Shown piece after piece: positions 1 through 10,659 of a stretch of 64,000 bases of DNA. Each line of letters begins with the position of its first letter. The first letter of the stretch is position 1. The stretch spans positions 9,488,105 to 9,552,104 of the forward strand of contig OU452214.1 of the NCBI GenBank assembly GCA_911728435.2. Reading direction: 5' to 3'. The translations under genes and the position numbers were made by a program. Below the pieces are notes generated by a model. That model did not search any database. It had not been told where the DNA came from and saw only the letters and a program-made list of their open reading frames with translations. The DNA comes from Apoderus coryli. Taxonomy: Eukaryota; Arthropoda; Insecta; Coleoptera; Attelabidae.

Positions 1-104
1 AGTCAGTGGAACAAGATAAAACCCTTATATACAAGAATATAACCTTTGAAAAACACAAGATCTAAGGATAGAACATATAAACAATCAATAAACAAAAATT
101 GTTG

Positions 105-330
105 GTTAGCTTCGCTATGACTGCGCATGTCAGACCACACCACCAACAATTCTTGCTTAGTCAGAACTGCAAAATCGGTTCGGAACCAGTCTGCCAACGG
201 CAAACTTTTTGCATCTATTACTAGTAGTTCTATGTTTTTAACACGAACGCAGAAAAGCAAACTGCGCAAGCGCAGAAAACTAGAACCAGATCAGAATCGC
301 CTCCGCGAACGAAGCTAATAATAACTCCTC
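105..330. repeat. Dispersed GCTTCG-ended module upstream of zinc-finger copy A
   Basis: The block runs from TTAGCTTCG to CGAAGCTAA, so its two ends are short inverted repeats. It contains a GCGCATG box, a TTCGGAACC box and CAAACTGCGCAAGCG. Near-copies lie upstream of copy B (19340-19585), upstream of copy E (60125-60250, reversed, partial), and free-standing at 54600-54870 and 61800-61900. This pattern suggests an old non-autonomous DNA transposon, perhaps PIF/Harbinger, now carried along as part of the duplicated upstream region. A promoter role is inferred only from its position about 240-450 bp before exon 1. Confidence 0.55.
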
Positions 331-556
331 TTTTTTTACTGGTTTCTCTATGACATTGTCTTTATAACCTATAAAGTCTAACAAAACAATACAACATACC
401 TACTTTGCATTTTGAATATAATAAGTTGCTTTATATTCAAAGACTAACGCTACAAAGTGTTCTTGGTTCTTATAACCAAGAAATATAACAAACACAGGTC
501 AGCGAAATTTAATAACTAAAGGAATATTTTCGTGTCAAGATCTAGAGGAGCAAATA
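330..556 (+). promoter_or_regulatory. Conserved 5' flank / 5' UTR of zinc-finger copy A
   Basis: This flank is conserved before exon 1 in all five copies (also 19590-19810, 27200-27400, 45620-45815 and, reversed, 59925-60110). The shared core includes TTTATATTCAAAGACTAACG, a TTATAACC box and AAATATAACAAACACAG, ending at CTAGAGGAG just before the coding exon. Conservation of non-coding sequence across the paralogues fits a co-duplicated promoter and leader. No start site can be placed. The CTAG before AGGAG could also be a splice acceptor of an unseen 5' exon. Confidence 0.5.
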
Positions 557-918
557 ATGCAAGTTAAAAGTGAAAATTGTACAAATCAAGTTCCTCTAAA
601 AGTAACTTTAAAATCAGCATCAGAAGAACTTTGTAATGACTTGAAATACAAAATGGAACAAGTGGATATTAAAGGAGAACCAGATATTGGTTGTTTGAAT
701 TCCAATAACACGGCTCTTATAAAAACAGAAACACCCAGTGTTGAAATTAATTATGATGCCGACGAACAAAAAATTAAAATTGATGAGGAAAATGTTGATT
801 ACGATTGCTCCCTACAAATTAAAGCTGAAGAATTAAATGTTAAAGATGAAGAAGAGGTTGATGTATTACATAATATGAGCATTGGTAAAGATTTAGAGGA
901 TACTGATTATAGTATAAG
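557..918 (+). CDS. C2H2 zinc-finger gene copy A, exon 1 (acidic SUMO-motif exon)
   Basis: This is the N-terminal coding exon of a two-exon zinc-finger gene. It has no fingers. It is acidic and carries psi-K-x-(D/E) motifs VKSE, IKGE, IKTE, IKID, IKAE and VKDE, the consensus for SUMO attachment, with short acidic runs between them. The exon ends in phase 2 at AGTATAAG|GTAAGT, a strong donor, and joins the acceptor at 10659 to continue as SISTVMPKK, so exon 2 is read in frame; the joined protein is 679 residues. Two starts are possible: ATG 557, found only in this copy, or ATG 653 (MEQVDIK), kept in all five copies and giving 647 residues. Family knowledge: KxE-rich leaders of this type often recruit repressor complexes through SUMO. 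Function here is inferred. Confidence 0.78.
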
Positions 919-1248
919 GTAAGTACTTATCCTCATAATAGGTATAGCCGTTTTGTAGAATAATTTCATGTCAGAATGAATGTACAGTATTGTTCACGCT
1001 ATCAAATTTTACAAGAGAACAATGGTAAAAGTAATTGCAGGATAGTACTGCAATTTTTAGACTACCTTTATCTTTAATATTAAGACTTGAATTTAGAGAA
1101 AAAAAAATATGTTTTTAATATTTTTCTCGTGCGGATGTGACTAGTATTTACGAGTAATACTGTTTTCTTAGGAAACATCAGTACCTACTTGAGTATTCTT
1201 TTATTAATAATAATAATAGTCTTTATTGACAAGCATACATTAACATAC

Positions 1249-1665
1249 ATTTAGATTTGAAACTTCTTGGAATGAGGCTCACAAATTACACAACAGGTTA
1301 AATAACGCCTTGTTATTTATTGTCAAAACATTTTTTAAAAAAACAACTTTTCGGCAACGTACATCTGTTGCCTTCCTCAGGTAATATACATACTGTACTC
1401 CGTGATGTTGTCTAATTGTAGTGTAGACTGAAGACATATTTTCACTCATGTCATATTTATATTTAGTTTTCTTTTCTTGAGCCTTATTTCTTCAATATTT
1501 AGATTTGAAACTTCTTGGAATGAACCTGAAGAAGGCAACAGATGTACGTTGCCGAAACGTTGTTTTTTTAAAAAATGTTTTGACAATAAATAACAAGGCG
1601 TTATTTAACCTGTTGTGTAATTTATGAGCCTCATCCCAAGAAGTCTCAAATCTAAATATTGACGA
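1249..1665. repeat. Fold-back element with hammerhead-like core motifs
   Basis: Positions 1249-1381 are repeated in reverse complement at 1525-1660, with a spacer of about 115-145 bp, and the first 30 bases also recur directly at 1497. Each arm contains a CTGANGA box, a 6-bp GC-rich hairpin (GGCAAC/GTTGCC) and GAAA: at 1526-1557 on the plus strand, and at about 1349-1380 on the minus strand. That arrangement matches the conserved core of hammerhead ribozymes, known from Penelope-like elements. The third helix is not clear, so ribozyme identity is a hypothesis. Confidence 0.6.
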
Positions 1666-1874
1666 AATAAGGCTCAAGAAAAGAAAACTTAACATACATT
1701 GTTTACCAACAAAAAAATAACTGGAGGTCACGGGGCGAGGTTTAGATCCAATTTCGTAAGCTACTTTATGAAAAGGTTCCACTCTCGAGTGATTATTCAC
1801 TCTGGTACACCTAACCGAAACTCAACAAGATTCTATATCCTACAAATTAATTATAAACTAAGCGTAAATATATA

Positions 1875-2510
1875 CGGGGTGGTCCATTAGAGTGTGGGCG
1901 CAAGATAGCTCAAGATCTACAAGGTGTTTCTAAAAAAGCTGGCCAAAATTTGTGAGCGAATGAAAAAAACCTAAATTATAAATTTTTCGTCCTTATAATT
2001 ATTATTATTATTATATTTTTTTTAATGCTGTTTACTAAGGACCAGTTTTGTCCTAAAATTTTCAAACTCGAATTTCTCGAAAACCTTTAAGTTTTTCGAG
2101 AAAAAAGAAGTATGCCTTTTTTATGTAGAAAACTTTATTTTATCACATTTTTGACACAAAATGAATAAAAATCACAAGGAAAAAAAGTTAGGTTATAATT
2201 AAGACAAGGGTTCTTCCGTTTACCCGCCTATGGTCATCCTTTTTTATTCACTTTCATGTCAGTTTACGACATTTAACTAGGTGAATAAATATGTTACATT
2301 TGGTTAATTCATCTTTACTCGTTTCGAAAATATTTCAAAAAAATCGTCCTCAGGCAGTCATCTTTAACACCCTGTATCTTTGTAAATAAGGACTTTCCGA
2401 AAATTTACAATTTAGGTTTTTCTCATGATTAGATGTCCCCAATTCGCTCACAAATTTTGGACAGCTTTTTTAGAAACACCTTGTATACAGGGTGGTTCAT
2501 TAGTGTGTGG
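1875..2510. repeat. Fold-back repeat bounded by GGGTGGT motifs
   Basis: The segment beginning GGGGTGGTCCATTAG near 1875 and a segment near 2490 (ACAGGGTGGTTCATTAG) flank sequences around 1917-1960 and 2443-2485. Those two inner blocks are reverse complements: AAGGTGTTTCTAAAAAAGCT in one and its inverse in the other. It belongs to the same ACAGGGTG-ended group as the larger inverted repeats at 2640-7650, 15274-17275 and 47384-48615. No coding content was seen. Confidence 0.55.
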
Positions 2511-3276
2511 ACGGAAGATAGCTCAAGATCTATAAGCGATAGACAAAAAAATCCTTTGCAAAACTTTTAGGATCTGAAGAAATCTAGAACCCAAAAATGT
2601 TTTTAATTATACAGGGCAGTTCACAAACGCGCAGCGGTCCAAACTTGCTTTTAGGGTGAGTTATTAGTGCGTCGAAGTTCGATATTACCTCAAAGACCAA
2701 AAATTTCACGCAAAACTAAGCAGCCAGTGTGTAGACAGTCATAAAGTACGTATTTTAAAATTATTGTTATTTGTACAGGGTGGCTCATCTCATCATGGTG
2801 AACCAAACTTACGTTTTTTTTTAAATGGAAAGCCCTATTTATTATTCCACAATTTCATTGGTTTAGACTTGACATTAATCATACTAAAATTCTAGAAAAT
2901 TATACAGAGTGGTTCAAAGGTTACCACTAGTATTATATGCAAAACATGGCGAATTCTAAGGCTTCTGTACTGGAACTGAAATAATTTAAACTCTGCTTCT
3001 TACGGGCATAGGTTTTTGATAGTTACCAACTTTTAGAAAAAGATCATTGTTAGTATATAGTGCAACACCTGTATACAGGGTGAGTCCAAACTCAAATTCG
3101 CGTTTTACTCGAATTTTCCAAATGAGACACCCTGTATATAATATAAAAAACTGAAAGGAAAATTGATAAGCTTTTTTTCTTATATAGCCTTTGTTATACC
3201 TAAAGCTATTAGTTTTTAAGATATTTTCATTTATGAAATGTGGCTTCATCTCCAAACAACACAAAGGCAAAAAAAT

Positions 3277-3570
3277 CTACCTGATTGTGAATTTGTTGTT
3301 TCGCCCATTGGCAGAACATAATTCGCCGGAGATAGTCATCGTCATTTTGTCTTTATGTAGAATTCTTTTGACTGAGCTTTGGCTTACCGATTGTTCCCGA
3401 GCAATTTCACGCGTGCTGATATGTGGATTTTCTACCACTTTTAACAGTCCTAGTCCCTGCGTTAGTTCTGCTGTGGTTATGTCCATGGCAGCAGCTTGTG
3501 TGAGGGTCTCTGTGTTTAGACAGTAAGAGCTCCGCAGAAGGCTCCGGATCGTCATCCAAATCGTAGGCAC
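3277..3570 (-). pseudogene. Transposase helix-turn-helix fragment
   Basis: The minus-strand reading includes VVENPHISTREIAREQSVSQ, continuing into SSVKRILHKDK. This resembles the helix-turn-helix segment of insect mariner/IS630-type transposases (DUF4817-like: 'NP..STR.ia...gvs.ssV.riL'). The reading loses similarity after this motif and no DDE/DDD catalytic region follows, so it is a fragment inside the inverted-repeat element. An overlapping minus-strand ORF at 3898-3407 (163 codons, Ser/Lys/Asp-rich) may be its upstream part in another frame, but I do not recognise it. Confidence 0.5.
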
Positions 3571-3910
3571 TTTGGTACGATTCTGTTATTGATCTGGCCG
3601 GGCTCCTCGACAGTTTTCTACCTGTGTCTATTTTCGGACGGATCTTTGCTAAGGATCGTCCCATTGTCGTGTGGAAATCCTGCTTATGTTTATCCCAAGT
3701 TGTTTTAATGTGGTCACGTTCCACACCATCCTTGGCACCCCCAAGTAATGATCCGAGCTCCGCGCAAGTTATGCAAGGCTTGTTGTTAGAGTTTTTACTT
3801 TTAATCTTCGGAATCGTACCGGTACTATTGTTTGTCTGGTCATTTAAGTCCTCCGCTGACATTTCTGCGTGCCCCTGTACCCTACTCAATCCGGGCACAG
3901 GGCGAACACG

Positions 3911-4089
3911 AATATTATTTTTTATTAATTTAACTATTTGAATATTTCCACTAGAAATTATTTGTATGTATTTAATAGTTTTATATATTTATCAATGACC
4001 TATACTGATAAATATATAAAACTATTAAATACATACAAATAATTTCTAGTGGAAATATTCAAATAGTTAAATTAATAAAAAATAATATT
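3911..4089. repeat. Perfect palindrome, 84-bp arms with 11-bp loop
   Basis: Bases 3911-3994 are an exact reverse complement of 4006-4089, separated by an 11-base spacer (ATGACCTATAC). I compared both arms base by base and found no mismatch. The sequence is very AT-rich. Such a long perfect arm pair implies a recent event, such as a fold-back insertion or repair-generated palindrome, or strong gene conversion, since mutation quickly erodes arm identity. No coding content. Confidence 0.9.
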
Positions 4090-4317
4090 GTTATTATAAT
4101 ATATTCACTTAATTTTCATCATTCAAAACAGTTTTGGCCCTAGTTTGTTTCGGGTATTTTACTGATCCCGTGTTTCCAAAACGAGTCATTAAGTATCCCT
4201 TCTATTGTTATCTTTTCTGATTGCCTTCTGTTAGTTTATGTTGATAAACTGAATAAATAAAGATATTTATTTTGGTAGTTTAGTTTAAAGAAACACTTTT
4301 ATTCTACTTGACAAAAA

Positions 4318-5835
4318 CTACAATTTCATTTCTATATTTTTGACAACTTCTTGTTCTCTAATGTCTGCTTCATTATTCTTTTCCGCACTTACTGGTCTAT
4401 CTTCAGTAGTATAACTTTCTTGTTCTCTAATTTCTTCATTATTCTTTTGCGCACTTGCTGGTCTATCTTCTGTAGTATAACTTATTATTATTTCATTTTC
4501 TTCTGGTTTTTGATATATTTTGTTATTCGTGAAAAATTCACTTTCTTCAAAAATTACATTTGCCGAAATTATCACACGATTTTTGTTAATATCATACAAT
4601 CGAAAAGATTTTGAATTCTCTTCATATCCTAAGAAAATACATTCCATAGATTTTTTATCTAATTTTCTTCTTTTTACATTAGGTATCTGTGCAAAAGCTT
4701 TACAACCAAATACTCTCAAATATCCCACATACGGTTTTCTGCCTGACCAAGCTTCCTCAGGAGTCATATTTTCTAAAGCGACTGTAGCTGATCTATTCTT
4801 TAAATATACTGAAGTATTTACTGCTTCAGCCCAAAATTTCTTTTCAAGACTCGCATCATTCATCATACTTCGTACTTTTTCCATAATGGTTCGATTAGAG
4901 CGTTCTGCAACACCATTCTGTTCCGGAGTATACAGAGCTGATAATTGGTGAATAATCCCATTTGATTTTAGTTGTTTAATTTTCTTTCCAACTTGATTTT
5001 CAACCATATTTTTAAAATCTTTAAAAACATTTAAAACCTTAGATTTTTGACGAATAAAATATACAAATGTCTTTCGCGATTTATCATCAATAAAAGTTAT
5101 AAAATATTTTGCACCTCCAAGAGATTCAGTATCCATTGGACCGCATAAATCAGAATGTATTAATTCTAATATTTCGTTAGCTCTTTTTCCTTTATTCTTG
5201 CTAAAATTCGTTCTACAATGTTTTCCCATTACACAATTCTCACAAATTTTGTTGGGTTGTGATAAATTTTGAGGAAAACCAGTTACTAATGTTTTTAACT
5301 TTTTCATACCTGATTCACTTATGTGGGCAAATCTTCTATACCAAAGATCGTAATTTGAAAAATTTTTCGTAATCCACGCTGTATTCTTAATCAAATCAAG
5401 CATGTATAACCCATCTGCAGTTTTTGAACCTTTCGCAATAATTTCTTTTGTCATTTGACTTCTGATTGTAAATTGTTTTTCATTGAATAAAATTTCATTG
5501 CCCTTACCGGTTATTTGACTAACAGATAACAAATTCATTTTTAACTCTGGTAAATAGTAAACATTTTTAACGTCAATTTCTGTATTTTCACCGTACAAAT
5601 TTATATTTAAAGCAATATCGCCCATACCTTGTGGTGAAATTCGTTCGCCATTTACAGTTTCTATGTTAAATTTGTTTGTAGTCTCTTTAATTTCTTTAAA
5701 AATTGATTTTTGTGGACTCATATGACAGGTTGCGCTAGAATCCAAGTACCAATTTCTATCGTAACAATTATCATTTTCTTCGTGAGCAAATAGTCCATGT
5801 TGGGATATAGATTTTTTTTGATTTTTCTTCAACAT
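4318..5835 (-). pseudogene. Copia pol fragment: protease, GAG-pre-integrase, integrase
   Basis: In order on the minus strand there are three domains. The aspartic protease segment has WYLDSSATCHM (family usual DSGAT). The GAG-pre-integrase zinc region has CENCVMGKHC. The integrase core has HSDLCGPM (first catalytic Asp), FITFIDDKSR and YTPEQNGVAERSNRT (Glu region). Between KQLKSN and GIIHQLSALYTP the usual stretch with the second catalytic Asp (DNGGEY type) is missing, apparently an in-frame deletion. The reading stops after the integrase C-terminus (KSMECIFLGYEE), and no YVDD reverse transcriptase follows. The product would be catalytically dead. Confidence 0.85.
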
Positions 5836-6540
5836 TTGATTTTCTATATCGACAATTCTTCGAAATGTGTCAAATTTTCTTACAAATGTAACATTCTACG
5901 TTATTCTTCTTCCTCTCGCCTTGATTCGTTATATTTGAATTTGATTTCTTATAAAATTTGTTCTGGAAATTTTGTTTTGAAACTAATGCTGATTCACCTT
6001 TAGATGTATTTTCAATTCTTCTTGCAATAAGTTTGTAATGACATCGTCCAACTGTAAATTTTTGCAGCTGTTTTCCATTGCGATAACTAATGAATCGTAT
6101 TCTTCAGGTAAATTTGCTAATAATTTAAAAGCCATATATTCATCAGTAACTTCTCGACCAACACCTTTAAGTTCATTTTGAATTTCAAGCATTTTATTAA
6201 TATAACTTTCCATTTTGTTAAAATCGTTAAATTTTGTAGAGTAAAGCTGCTTATCCAAAATAATTTGCCTTCTCAAACCTCGACTTTCGAATGCATTTTC
6301 CAATTTTTGCCATGCTTCTTTGGCTGAGGTAGCACTTCTAGTTCTAACATAAATGTTTGGAGAAATATTCAAAACTATAGTTGCTAATGCTTGTTCATCA
6401 ATTTCTTTATCTACCTGTGGTTCCTCAATAGCTTTCCACAATTTTTCTTTAATGAGAAGCATCTTCATTGCATATTTCCAGGTTGCATAATTTTTATTAC
6501 CATATAATTTTTCCATCCTGTATGCAGATTGACTGGACAT
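5836..6540 (-). pseudogene. Copia gag with broken zinc knuckle
   Basis: The open part (6540-5983) encodes 185 residues typical of copia Gag (UBN2-type): it starts MSSQSAYRMEKLYGNKNYAT and includes KEAWQKLENAFESRG and LLANLPEEYDSLV. It runs into a frameshift near 6000. The next frame holds the nucleic-acid-binding knuckle CYICKKI-stop-HISKNC around 5865-5910, where the expected glycine codon has become TGA. Thus both a one-base shift and a nonsense change separate Gag from the protease region. Confidence 0.75.
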
Positions 6541-7734
6541 TTTCTGTCTTCTCTGAATTTAAGTTTATAATAATTATACCACTTAAAATCACAGCAAATT
6601 ATTCTGGGCCCATAACCCTGTCAGTTTATCAACATAAACTAACACCTTCGAGCAGGATATCTTTCTTGGTAAATTATTTGCGCAAGTAAAACATTTTGCA
6701 TACATTCTCCCTATATCCAAATCATATCTATTAACTCATTTTTGGGAAAATTCATTTCAACCAAAATTTAATAAACTAATTGTTATAGGTACTTAATAGA
6801 ATGCACTTTTGTAATAAATAGCTCATGATTATGTCACTGTCATTCGATCAAATCCTTGTTGATTTAGTTGATCAATATTGCAATTATTATACCGGTTTTG
6901 ATTACGATTATGATAAATAAATAAGTATTAAAAAATAGATTGAATTTGAAAAATATTATTTTGGTGATTTTGTGTAATGTTTTCAATAACAAATATCAAA
7001 AATGAAATTAGGTATATGCAAAATGATCACGTAAAGTCCAAATTTTCTAATATTTTTTTGTTTAAATGAAAATATCTTCAAAACTAATAGCTTTAGGTAT
7101 AAAAAAGGCTATATAAGAATAAAAGCTTATCAATTTTCCTTTCAGTTTTTGATATTATATACAGGGTGTCTCATTTGGAAAATTCGAGTAAAACGCAAAT
7201 TTGAGTTTGGACTCATTCTGTATACACGTTTTGCACTATATACTAACAATTATCTTTTTCTAAAAGTTGATAACTATCAAAAAGCTATGCCCGTAAGAAG
7301 CAGAGTTTAAATTATTTCAGTTCCAGTACAGAAGCCTTAGAATTCGCCATGTTTTGCATATAATACTAGTGGTAACTTTTGAACCACTCTGTATAATTTT
7401 CTAAAATTTTAGTATGATTAATGTCAAATCGAAACCAATGAAATTGTCGAATAATAAATAGGGCTTTCCATTTAAAAAAACGTAGGTTTGGTTCACCCAG
7501 ATGAGATGAGCCACCCTGTACAAATAACAATAATTTTAAAATACGTACTTTATGACTGTCTACACTCTGGCTGCTTAGTTTTGCGTGAAATTTTTGGTCT
7601 TTGAGGTTATATCGAACTTCGACATAACTAATAACTCACCCTGTATATAAATGCCGCTCTAACGGACAAAAAAATGACATAAGGGTTAATTTTGACATAA
7701 ATTTAAGACGTTGTAGAATCTACAGAAACAAAAA

Positions 7735-8965
7735 ATATATCAGTTTTTCGTGTCAGGTCCATTTGAATTTCCTTATTTTCTCCGTTGTACTGGATTTTAT
7801 TGACATGTGATTTGTAACTTTTCAGGGTGGTCACATTTTGTAAATTGTATTTTTATGGGGAAATGTTAAATGGGACACCCTGTAAATCTGGTTAAATTTG
7901 AGAAGTGCCTTTCCCATACTTTTAGTGATATCATATTTCATGAGCTTAACGCTAACCGTTTTTTTATAAAAAAATATTTCAAAAGCAAAAAATTTGTCAA
8001 CAAAAATCGCAATTTTTGGCATTTTATTTGTTTATTTTTGTATGTGAAAACAAAAATGTTTATTAACTAACGAAATTTATAACAAAATGGCTGTATAAAA
8101 AATTATTCACGAGAGTATCTTATCACATATTTCGGACTTACCATTCGTTACGTCTTCCTTCTAATTTGTATGCCCCAAAGGTGGTGGTTAGGGAAGGTTT
8201 AAGGATAATTAAAGGAAGGATTATAATTGTAAAAACTAAATTATTTCCCACTAAGAGTTATTATTGTCAATAAACTCAATCGACGCAAATTATAATTTTA
8301 CTAGAAATAACCGAAAATCTATATTCTTAGGAATACATGTATGTTTACTATTTTATTGTTTTGTGGTCAACTATAGACTGAATAAAAATAATAATATCAA
8401 CAATTCAACCCGAATCTGCATAAAAAACGCAAAGAAACATTGAAGTCAAGATGGGCGTTGTTGCCAATACAAATTTAACAGAATGGCACATACAAAAAAG
8501 TAAAATTACATTTTTATTTTAATAAATTGCTCTTAAAAAATAATAAACAAAGTTTTTCTCCAATTTAAGTTTAAATAGAATAAAATTTTAGCTTAAATTA
8601 AATACGAAAATTCCTATTTCTTTGCACAAGAACTAAACAAGTACACACAAACTAAATTAAACTAAACTATAATTGTATATTTGCAAATTATTCAAATAAA
8701 GCTGTAATTTAACTTTTTTGTTTTCAAATAGAAAATAAAATTAATTAAAATTGCAAGTTTTGTCGGGAATTTTTCTTTTTTTTTAATAATTTTTTTTGAA
8801 AAAACGGTTAGCTTTAAGCTCATGAAATTATATCAATAAAAAGTATAGGAAAGGGACTTCTCGAATCCAAGCAGAAATCTGCTTGGATTTTATTGACATG
8901 TGATTTGTAATATCCAATACAACGGAGAAAAGAAGGGAATTCAAATCGACCTGACACGAAAAATT
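7735..8965. repeat. Decayed fold-back repeat
   Basis: Sequence at about 7740-7820 (TTTTCGTGTCAGGTC...TTGACATGTGATTTGTAA) and 7893-7966 (CCTTTCCCATAC, CATGAGCTTAACGCTAACCG) recurs in reverse complement or rearranged form at about 8808-8960. The intervening 0.8 kb is AT-rich and shows no gene. Two more ACAGGGTG-like motifs lie at 7825 and 7875. It resembles the other fold-backs of the intron but is more diverged. Confidence 0.45.
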
Positions 8966-9031
8966 GGTTGGTTTTTTGTTTTTGTACTGGACCTAGGCAT
9001 GTCAACCTTATGTCATTTTTCCTTTAGAAAC

Positions 9032-9289
9032 TGGAACTATTTTTCGCTTATTGATCATGTTTATCAGACACGCGCGAGAGTTGACCGAATGTATATCTTA
9101 CCATCGAGTTCTAGGGCTTTGGGCCAGACATGTCATACATTTTTAGCGCCTGGTTTTTTTAATTTTTTACCCATGTCTGTCCGTGATGTTCCCATAATCC
9201 AGCGCTTTAAGAAGAAATTGAAGCATTTTCTCAGTCTGTCTCCACGATATTCTATTAAGCACATTTTTGTGTATAGAAATTTAACTTAA
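9032..9289 (+). pseudogene. LINE reverse-transcriptase C-terminal fragment
   Basis: The plus-strand reading NYFSLIDHVYQTRARVD, then GFFNFLPMSVRDV and IQRFKKKLKHFLSL, fits the end of Jockey/CR1-group reverse transcriptases (H.Y.TR ... FN.LP..IR ... FK..LK..L). The 5' side merges into unrelated repeat sequence, so it is a 5'-truncated relic. The stop at 9287-9289 may be the native end. Downstream (9290-9740) is AT-rich, with a GTGCGTGTGTACGCACACAC alternating purine-pyrimidine palindrome near 9380-9405. Confidence 0.55.
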
Positions 9290-10659
9290 GGACCTGTAGA
9301 TGAGCATTTTCAAATTGACACTTTTTTCGGTGTGTATATTTTACGGATGATACGTGAATTGTTTGCTTGGTGTGGTATGGTGCGTGTGTACGCACACACG
9401 CACCATATCACGTGCGTATGTATGCCTAATTCTTTGCCGAGTATACTGGATTTTCTTAATTTTTGTTTATTATTATTATTTTTTTTGAATGAAATTATTT
9501 TAATTTGTTGGTGTACTCTAGAATAACAGAGTTTTTTATTTATGGAATATAGATATCTTTTATTTTTAAAAGTGTTGTGTATAATTTCGATAAAAAAATT
9601 ACAGGTATCGGAATCGATACTTTTTACTATTTTCGCATCCCTAGTTACTTCCTCTTCTTCTATTATATGGCCTGAACTTGTGGGTTTTTCGGCCAGATTA
9701 GAGAACACTCGTTACCTTGACAGGTGCGTGTACTAGGTGAAAAAAATAAGTAGAAGTCCACAGCAAAGTGAATCTGGGTGAGATCCTATAACTTCTACTT
9801 TAGACAAAACTTTAGAGAGCAATCCTTTAGAAAAGCACATACACGTCTAATGCCTTCTAGAGAAAGAAAATCAAGATGCAAGATGGTTGAAGTAATTAGA
9901 AGAGTACAGGAATGTATAGATGACATCTTCTGATGGTCAAAGGAATCGGAACGTGCATGAAATAATCCACATTCAAGCTGTTTATCTTTTTTATAGGTTA
10001 CATTTTATATTGATTTTTTAAGCTCGCCTGCGCACATTGCCATTTGTTGTAATCATATTTAAAAAGTTGAAATAAGTTAACTTTCACAAAAAACTGTTTT
10101 AGTCACAAAGACTCGACCGTAGTCGTCGATGTTCGGAAACGTCATTGCGGGAAATTCAAACTACGGCATAATTTTGTTCCTAGCAGAGACATAATAATAT
10201 TTTCATAATTTATATCGTAAAGTTAATGAAATTTCAGTTATTATATATATAGTATGCGATTATGTCAATAGTTTGAATTTTCTCGCAATAACATGTTTCC
10301 GAACGCCGAGGCTGTCGCTATTCTTACTACAACATTCAAAGTTGTGACTATTACAAATCATTACAACTTGAAAACTAAACGTTGTATAAACGATACCATT
10401 TGACATAATGTATTTTAACTAGTTGTGCTTGTGACTATAACTATACACTAATCATATTCTTATGCTTATTCGTTGGCTAAACCAGCCTTTAGTCGTATGA
10501 TATTAAATAGGTTATGTTGTTGTTTGATATTGGCCTTCTCAATTAACTAATACTCTGTTACCATTGTATATTGTATTTAATTTAATCTCATTGTCAAATT
10601 TATTTATTTGATGATTGCAATAAACATTATTATTATTATAATGTTTATTATTTTTATAG

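Larger units (their letters stand above)
4229..6644 (-). mobile_element. Decayed Ty1/copia retrotransposon
   Basis: The element is bounded by a 5-bp target duplication CCTTC (4224-4228 and 6645-6649), the size expected for copia. Both termini carry a TGTTAGTTTATG...ATAAACT palindromic end. Just inside the right end the plus strand reads CTGGGCCCATAACCC (6604-6618), matching the anticodon arm of initiator tRNA-Met, which is the primer site type of Drosophila copia, so transcription runs on the minus strand. Only about 26 bp of the 5' LTR seems to remain. Gag and the protease-integrase part are present; reverse transcriptase and RNase H are absent. It cannot move by itself. Confidence 0.8.
2640..7650. 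mobile_element. Large inverted-repeat element, arms 2640-3260 and 7060-7650
   Basis: The left arm (about 2640-3260) returns in reverse complement at about 7060-7650 with scattered changes. Each arm contains several ACAGGGTG-type motifs. The interior holds a transposase-like scrap on the minus strand (3570-3277), a perfect palindrome (3911-4089) and a later copia insertion (4229-6644). Removing the copia leaves about 2.6 kb. The layout suits a fold-back or composite DNA transposon. The exact ends and target duplication could not be fixed. Confidence 0.55.
919..10659 (+). other. Intron of copy A, filled with mobile DNA
   Basis: The 9.7-kb intron runs from donor GTAAGT at 919 to acceptor TTTTTATAG ending at 10659. 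It holds fold-backs at 1249-1665, 1875-2500 and 7735-8965, a large inverted-repeat structure (2640-7650) with a copia element inside it, and a LINE fragment at 9032-9289. Between 9740 and 10650 nothing recognisable was seen apart from AT-rich sequence. The corresponding introns are 2.7 kb in B, 6.9 kb in C and 3.1 kb in D, so most of the length here is inserted DNA. Confidence 0.75.

Noticed and set aside
557..918. ZAD or KRAB domain in exon 1
   Set aside because: The cysteine pattern of a ZAD domain and the KRAB box motifs are absent. The exon is an acidic KxE array.
2986..3270. 94-codon minus-strand ORF with FLKVGNYQKPMPV
   Set aside because: It lies in the inverted-repeat arm. Such readings recur wherever the ACAGGGTG repeat occurs and carry no domain.
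3407..3898. 163-codon minus-strand ORF as a separate gene
   Set aside because: No known motif, overlaps the clearer transposase fragment in another frame, and lies inside a repeat element. Kept only as a comment under that entry.
9310..9708. 132-codon minus-strand ORF
   Set aside because: Low-complexity composition, no family motif, no splice or promoter support, in an AT-rich LINE tail region.
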